Under the pieces are notes generated by a model. That model had not been told where the DNA came from. It ran no database searches and saw nothing but the letters and a program-made list of their open reading frames with translations. Both the position numbers and the translations under genes were made by a program. Of a stretch of 5,777 nucleotides of DNA, positions 4,845-5,777 are shown in pieces; position 1 is the stretch's first letter, and every line of letters starts with the position of its first letter. The stretch is from Spartobacteria bacterium (GTDB lineage: Bacteria; Verrucomicrobiota; Verrucomicrobiae; Chthoniobacterales; UBA6821), in assembly GCA_003136515.1 (NCBI GenBank), contig PLEU01000129.1, positions 1-5,777 on the forward strand, read 5' to 3'.

Positions 4845-5777
4845 TTAAACGGTCTTGCAGAACTCTTCGAAACGATCGAGGCCCGGCTTGATCACATCAA
4901 GCCCTGTGGCATAACTCAGTCGCACCACGGAGTCATCACCGAAGGCGATACCTGGAACGACAGCAACATTCGCCTTGCTGAGAAGGCGGTCGGCAAAATT
5001 GGTCGAGGAAAGGCCTAGTTTTGAGATGTTGGCCAGTATATAGAATGCCCCTTTCGGCTTGACGGCTGTCACGTTGTGAATCGCTGAAAGACGGTCGTAG
5101 ATATACTCACGTCTGATATTGAATTCCTCACGCATGTCTGCCACACATTGCTGACTGCCTGTGAGTGCGGCGAGTGCGCCCTTCTGGGCAAAAGAATTCG
5201 GTCCCGATGTGCTGTGGCTCTGCAGGGAATCAATTGCTTTGGCGATATGTTCAGGAGCTCCAAGATAGCCGATACGCCACCCGGTCATGGCATAAGCCTT
5301 GCTGAATCCATTTACCGTGATGGTGAGATCGCGGGCTTCGGGTGTCAGGGAAGCAATGGAGACATGCTCCGCACCATCATAAGTGAGGCTCTCGTAAATC
5401 TCGTCGGAGAGAATGGTGATCTCCTCGTCTGCGGCAACTTCCACAAGGGCGCGAAGCTCTTCCTTGGAATAGACTGATCCAGTCGGGTTGCCGGGAGAGT
5501 TGATGATGATCATCTTGGTGCGGGGGCTCATCGCCTCTTCGAACTGGGCGGCAGTGATCTTCCAGTCATTCTCCTGAGTAGTCTGAACGATGACCGGTTC
5601 CGCACCGGCCAGTCGCACCATTTCAGGATAGCTCAGCCAATAAGGAGCTGGAATAATGACTTCGTCCCCTTCGCCGCAAACCGCGAGGATCGCATTGAAG
5701 CAGCTCTGTTTTGCACCATTGCTGACAATGATCTCGCTCGGCTTGTATTCAAGCCCGTTGTCACGCTTGAACTTCTC
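4845..5777 (-). CDS. class I/II aminotransferase, aspartate aminotransferase type (5' end missing)
   Basis: An open frame of 310 codons plus stop that enters from the right edge; the first ~80-90 residues are outside. The first ATG inside the window (complement of 5619-5621) is internal, because conserved family sequence continues upstream of it to the edge. Numbering from the edge: SNGAKQ (19-24), PAPYWLSYPEM (43-53), NSPGNPTGSVY (93-103), the cofactor-binding D125 and Y128 in SDEIYE, the PLP-binding K160 in GFSKAYAMTGWRIGY, and R286 in VRLSYAT, which binds the substrate carboxylate. These identify a fold-type I aminotransferase of the AspB/AspC (subgroup I-gamma) kind, a cytosolic PLP enzyme exchanging amino groups between aspartate or glutamate and 2-oxo acids. 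K23 of NGAKQ sits where aspartate and prephenate aminotransferases of this group carry a lysine for acidic substrates, so prephenate aminotransferase activity is possible. It is followed after 30 bp by ispA. Confidence 0.92.
   Translation of the reverse strand, partial: EKFKRDNGLEYKPSEIIVSNGAKQSCFNAILAVCGEGDEVIIPAPYWLSYPEMVRLAGAEPVIVQTTQENDWKITAAQFEEAMSPRTKMIIINSPGNPTGSVYSKEELRALVEVAADEEITILSDEIYESLTYDGAEHVSIASLTPEARDLTITVNGFSKAYAMTGWRIGYLGAPEHIAKAIDSLQSHSTSGPNSFAQKGALAALTGSQQCVADMREEFNIRREYIYDRLSAIHNVTAVKPKGAFYILANISKLGLSSTNFADRLLSKANVAVVPGIAFGDDSVVRLSYATGLDVIKPGLDRFEEFCKTV

Noticed and set aside
5619..5621. Met codon as the start of the aminotransferase
   Set aside because: Conserved family sequence (NGAKQ and PYWLSYPEM) lies upstream in the same frame and continues to the window edge, so this Met is internal.
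1..5777. A defence system, mobile element, biosynthetic cluster or other novel system
   Set aside because: No nuclease, transposase, integrase, toxin pair, reverse transcriptase or repeat array is visible; all sizeable genes belong to well-known house-keeping or signalling families.

Overview
The window is bacterial DNA with every supportable gene on the minus strand. Reading in the direction of transcription (right to left) it holds: a class I aminotransferase of the aspartate aminotransferase type (5' end beyond the right edge), an IspA-type farnesyl/geranyl diphosphate synthase, a membrane LytS/AlgZ-type sensor kinase overlapping its LytTR response regulator, a 577-base stretch with only a doubtful small ORF and several inverted repeats, a cyclopropane-fatty-acid-synthase family methyltransferase, and the first 51 codons of a cysteine synthase running off the left edge. 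No rRNA, tRNA, CRISPR array, transposase or phage gene is visible.

Organism: a Gram-negative bacterium of middling G+C (roughly 50-57 % in the lines counted by hand from about 480 onward) whose genes mostly lack a clear Shine-Dalgarno sequence. A LytTR two-component pair beside house-keeping genes of this kind would suit Verrucomicrobiota, but that is a weak guess without a database search. The first ~480 bases are clearly richer (about 65-77 % per 60-base line), and the change falls inside the methyltransferase gene, so the left end may have a different history (transfer or recombination) or the contig may be chimeric there.

Layout and function: aminotransferase and ispA are 30 bp apart and probably co-transcribed. 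The kinase gene starts 96 bp after ispA, and that gap carries an 11-bp-period direct repeat next to a small palindrome, which may be an operator. Kinase and regulator overlap by 4 bp (ATGA) and form one signalling unit whose stimulus and targets cannot be read from the sequence. The lipid methyltransferase and cysteine synthase are 48 bp apart. Isoprenoid synthesis, membrane-lipid modification and amino-acid metabolism are all represented, but nothing shows them to be one pathway.

I do not see a new multi-gene system here. The items most worth a second look are a perfect 11-bp hairpin inside the first codons of ispA, the composition break within the methyltransferase gene, the replaced bicarbonate-pocket residues of that enzyme, and the repeat cluster upstream of the kinase.
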